DNA of 64,000 bases from Clostridia bacterium (GTDB lineage Bacteria > Bacillota > Clostridia > Oscillospirales > Acutalibacteraceae). The notes under the pieces are model-generated. The model ran no database searches and was not told the origin of the DNA. It worked only from the letters and a program-made list of their open reading frames with translations. Of this stretch, positions 61,995 through 64,000 are shown in pieces. A program made the position numbers and the translations under genes. Positions within the stretch are counted from its first letter, which is position 1. Each line of letters starts with the position of its first letter. The stretch is taken from the NCBI GenBank assembly GCA_017465465.1, contig JAFTWE010000028.1, positions 1 to 64,000 on the forward strand. Direction: 5' to 3'.

Positions 61995-63773
61995 ATGAAA
62001 AGAGTATCAACGAGAGTTTTATCTATTTTTTGTGTGTTAGTTTTGTTACTGTTAAGCTCAGTAACAAGCTTTGCCGCTTATGATTATCCTCTGCTTGATT
62101 TGGTCTTTACTTCTGCAGAAACCTTGTATGAAGAAACTGACGGTTGGTCAAGTAATAAGCTTGTTGGTACTGTTACTGTTGATATTCAAGAATCTGCAAC
62201 AGACCTTAAAATGCACAGTTTTAGTGGTTGCGATAATTTAACCTCCGTTTATATTAATGTTGAAGACCCTGCATCAAATCTAAAAATGTATGGTGCCAGT
62301 TACTGTGATAGTTTAACTTCTGTAACAATTAAAAGTACCGGTAATGTTACAATTAAGGCTGGTGCTTTCAAAGGTTGCCTTGCTCTTGAAGAGGTGATTT
62401 TTGATGTAGAAGGAACTCTTACAATCGAAACATCATCTTTTGAAGGCTGTACGAAACTTAATGAAGTAGATTTTTCTAACATAGGTAGTCTAATTCTTTA
62501 TGGAGAGTATTGCTTTTTAGGCTCAGGCCTGAAAGAAGTTAATCTATTATCAAACTTTAGTTATGATTGTGATGAAGAAGATAGGGAAAGTGCAGATTAT
62601 GGCTTTTTCTTTAGTGGTTGTGAAAACTTAGAAAAATTCACTGCGGATATTGAAGAAATACCAGTTGGCTTATTTTGGGCTAGCGATAACCTCAAAAGTG
62701 CGTATTTAACACAAAAAGTTGAAAAAATAGAGTGGTTAGGATTTGGAGTTTGTCGTGATCCTTCTACTTCTGCAAATAAATATTTACCACTTGAAGATCT
62801 GGTAGTTTACGGTTATACAAACTCCGCTACCGAGGAATATTGTGACGAATACGGCATCAAATTCATCCCCGTTGACAGTGCCGAATTTAACACAATAACC
62901 TCTTCTCAATCATCAACCGCCACAATCGGCACACCAACATCTGTAACACTCAGCGTAGCGGGATTCCCCGAAACAATTAAATTAGAAAATCCTTTAGGCT
63001 CTGAATTAACATTCGCCCGCGAGGACGCTGAAATTGTTACAAATGAATCAGGTGAAGAGTGGACAGTTAACCTTACCCCCATGAGTGAAGCTGACACTTA
63101 CACCGTCACTTCCGATTACGGACTTGCAGACTTGTGCTCAACCGATGAAATCACTGTTTATGCCAAAGAAGATACAAGACCCCCTGTTATCTCAGTAGAA
63201 ACAGTAACCCCCGCACCAATCGGTGAAACAGCACAAATCAGCGTAACCGTTAAAGGCTCACCCGAAGCAATCCGCTTTGTTGATGAAAACACAAAAACAA
63301 TAAGCAGAGAAAAAGCACAGATAGTTGAGAATGACGATAACTCCGAAACCTGGACAGTTAATCTCCTTGTAAACAGCGACGAACAACAATTTACGGTTTA
63401 TGCAAAAGAAGAAACGGGCTGGTCAGAGCAAGGAACAGATTTCACCCTAAAGGCAAAGGTAATAGTTTATTCAACAGAAATTAAGGATTTCGCATTTGAA
63501 GAAAGCCTTGACGGAGTAATATACAACGGAGTGAACAAAATTACCCTCACCACCGCAAACGGTGTTTCAAAAGTTCAGTTTATGAAAGACGGAAACACCT
63601 GGACATATACTGAAAACAATTCTGAAGTTATAGAAATTGACGGCCAAAAATACTGGACAATCAGAATGAACTTCTGTACCCTTGGTGATAACACATTTGA
63701 CATAAGAGTAAGAAGCCCCAAAACAACCTTCGAATTTGCCGATGCATTAAATGTAACGGTGTATTCAAGATAA
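61995..63773 (+). CDS. Secreted LRR_5 (BspA-like) protein with C-terminal Ig-like domains
   Basis: 592 residues. Signal peptide (MKRVSTRVLSIFCVLVLLLLSSVTSFAA), then degenerate LRR_5 repeats (HSFSGCDNLTSVYI, ASYCDSLTSVTI, GAFKGCLALEEVIF, SSFEGCTKLNEVDF) to about residue 295, and three beta-sandwich repeats in the second half (ATIGTPTSVTLSVAG, APIGETAQISVTVKG, and a last one to the end). No cell-wall sorting signal. AGGAGG upstream; almost certainly cotranscribed with the beta-helix gene. Codon use changes from AT-rich in the LRR part to ACC/CCC-rich after about 62820, suggesting joined modules. Confidence 0.85.
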   Translation: MKRVSTRVLSIFCVLVLLLLSSVTSFAAYDYPLLDLVFTSAETLYEETDGWSSNKLVGTVTVDIQESATDLKMHSFSGCDNLTSVYINVEDPASNLKMYGASYCDSLTSVTIKSTGNVTIKAGAFKGCLALEEVIFDVEGTLTIETSSFEGCTKLNEVDFSNIGSLILYGEYCFLGSGLKEVNLLSNFSYDCDEEDRESADYGFFFSGCENLEKFTADIEEIPVGLFWASDNLKSAYLTQKVEKIEWLGFGVCRDPSTSANKYLPLEDLVVYGYTNSATEEYCDEYGIKFIPVDSAEFNTITSSQSSTATIGTPTSVTLSVAGFPETIKLENPLGSELTFAREDAEIVTNESGEEWTVNLTPMSEADTYTVTSDYGLADLCSTDEITVYAKEDTRPPVISVETVTPAPIGETAQISVTVKGSPEAIRFVDENTKTISREKAQIVENDDNSETWTVNLLVNSDEQQFTVYAKEETGWSEQGTDFTLKAKVIVYSTEIKDFAFEESLDGVIYNGVNKITLTTANGVSKVQFMKDGNTWTYTENNSEVIEIDGQKYWTIRMNFCTLGDNTFDIRVRSPKTTFEFADALNVTVYSR

Positions 63774-63780
63774 AACAAAT

Positions 63781-63810
63781 GAGCTGCAGGTAACACTGCA
63801 GCTCAAATTT
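63781..63810 (+). terminator. Terminator of the beta-helix/LRR operon
   Basis: GAGCTGCAG, loop GTAACA, CTGCAGCTC, then AAATTTTTAG. It also lies at the end of the convergent partial gene. Confidence 0.8.
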
Positions 63811-64000
63811 TTAGTCTTTTAAAAATTCATTTAAAATTTTCATAAAATCGTGCTTTTTTTCTTCATCCATCATTTTAAATTTCAGAATCATAAGCTGTTC
63901 TTGCTTGTCAAACTTTTCAATAAGGGAGTTATAAGCCTTTTCGGGCTCATCCTTACTGCGCACAACCAGGGGAGCAGGGGGCGCAATTCCGCAAAGCTCA
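63811..64000 (-). CDS. C-terminal fragment of an unidentified protein (partial)
   Basis: The minus strand is open from the window edge to a TAA at 63813-63811, giving about 62 residues that end KHDFMKILNEFLKD. The visible part has a Pro-rich stretch (GIAPPAPLVV) followed by two amphipathic helices rich in Lys/Glu (EKAYNSLIEKFDKQEQLMILKFKMMDEEKK). It could be the tail of a regulator, but this cannot be decided from the fragment. Confidence 0.55.
   Translation of the reverse strand, partial: ELCGIAPPAPLVVRSKDEPEKAYNSLIEKFDKQEQLMILKFKMMDEEKKHDFMKILNEFLKD

Noticed and set aside
59494..63773. Beta-helix/LRR region considered as part of a prophage
   Set aside because: No integrase, terminase, capsid, portal or lysis genes and no attachment-site repeats were seen; flanking genes are housekeeping.

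Overview
The window reads as chromosome of an anaerobic, low-to-moderate GC Gram-positive bacterium, most likely a Clostridia member of the Oscillospirales/Ruminococcaceae type from a gut or rumen. The evidence is the HrcA/CIRCE heat-shock operon, two T-box leaders, a ZTP (pfl) riboswitch on a pyruvate formate-lyase gene, a ferredoxin-dependent indolepyruvate oxidoreductase, Gram-positive LexA boxes, frequent TTG/GTG starts, and exported BspA-like leucine-rich-repeat and dockerin proteins. No rRNA, tRNA, insertion sequence, prophage module or CRISPR array was seen. The taxonomy is an inference from gene content.

Layout. 0-3.3 kb: the end of polA, a fused low-molecular-weight phosphatase/RimI gene, tsaD and a membrane acyltransferase. 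3.3-5.3 kb (minus): a GH27 alpha-galactosidase and an ATC-hydrolase-like protein. 5.3-10.1 kb: CIRCE-hrcA-grpE-dnaK-dnaJ. 10.2-12.6 kb: small exported proteins of unknown function around a mosaic of palindromic repeats. 12.6-14.5 kb (minus): a pseudouridine synthase and an amidohydrolase. 14.6-21.7 kb: a sodium/solute symporter, two phenylacetate-CoA ligase paralogues, iorAB and a tandem-ACT protein, probably an arylacetate/aromatic amino acid module. 21.8-26.1 kb: a dockerin protein, a Trp T-box with a solitary trpB, and a sugar kinase. 26.3-28.9 kb: murA, walJ-like, rlmH. 29-31 kb: an exported LRR protein. 31-36.7 kb: a pyrimidine operon, pyrC-K-D-F-E-B-I. 36.7-42.1 kb: a phosphoesterase, then pflA and pflB (minus) behind a ZTP riboswitch, and two more minus-strand genes. 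42.2-45.8 kb: an aminotransferase, trpS and argG.

45.9-49 kb holds a membrane protein, a second copy of the dispersed repeat and a secreted ceramidase-like enzyme. 49.2-52 kb holds two CobW-type (COG0523) metal GTPase genes: one has a very large His/Cys-rich insert, the other is fused to a YcgQ-like (DUF1980) domain. 52-57 kb (minus) holds a HAD phosphatase, cysE-cysS behind a Cys T-box, a MIF-like protein with a DUF1015 protein, and an XRE regulator. 57.3 kb starts a nicotinate phosphoribosyltransferase. 58.8-63.8 kb is the least ordinary part: a divergent locus with four copies of a LexA-type core (GAACATTTGT) around strong promoters. On one side it drives a small single-pass membrane protein; on the other, an 825-residue beta-helix protein without a signal peptide followed by a secreted LRR protein.

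Themes that link genes: tryptophan/aromatic metabolism (symporter, PaaK/Ior, ACT, Trp T-box-trpB, aminotransferase, trpS), cysteine supply (Cys T-box-cysE-cysS), one-carbon and purine stress sensing (ZTP-pfl), metal handling (COG0523 pair) and a candidate SOS-controlled cell-surface locus. All product names come from reading motifs in the translated sequence; no database search was possible.
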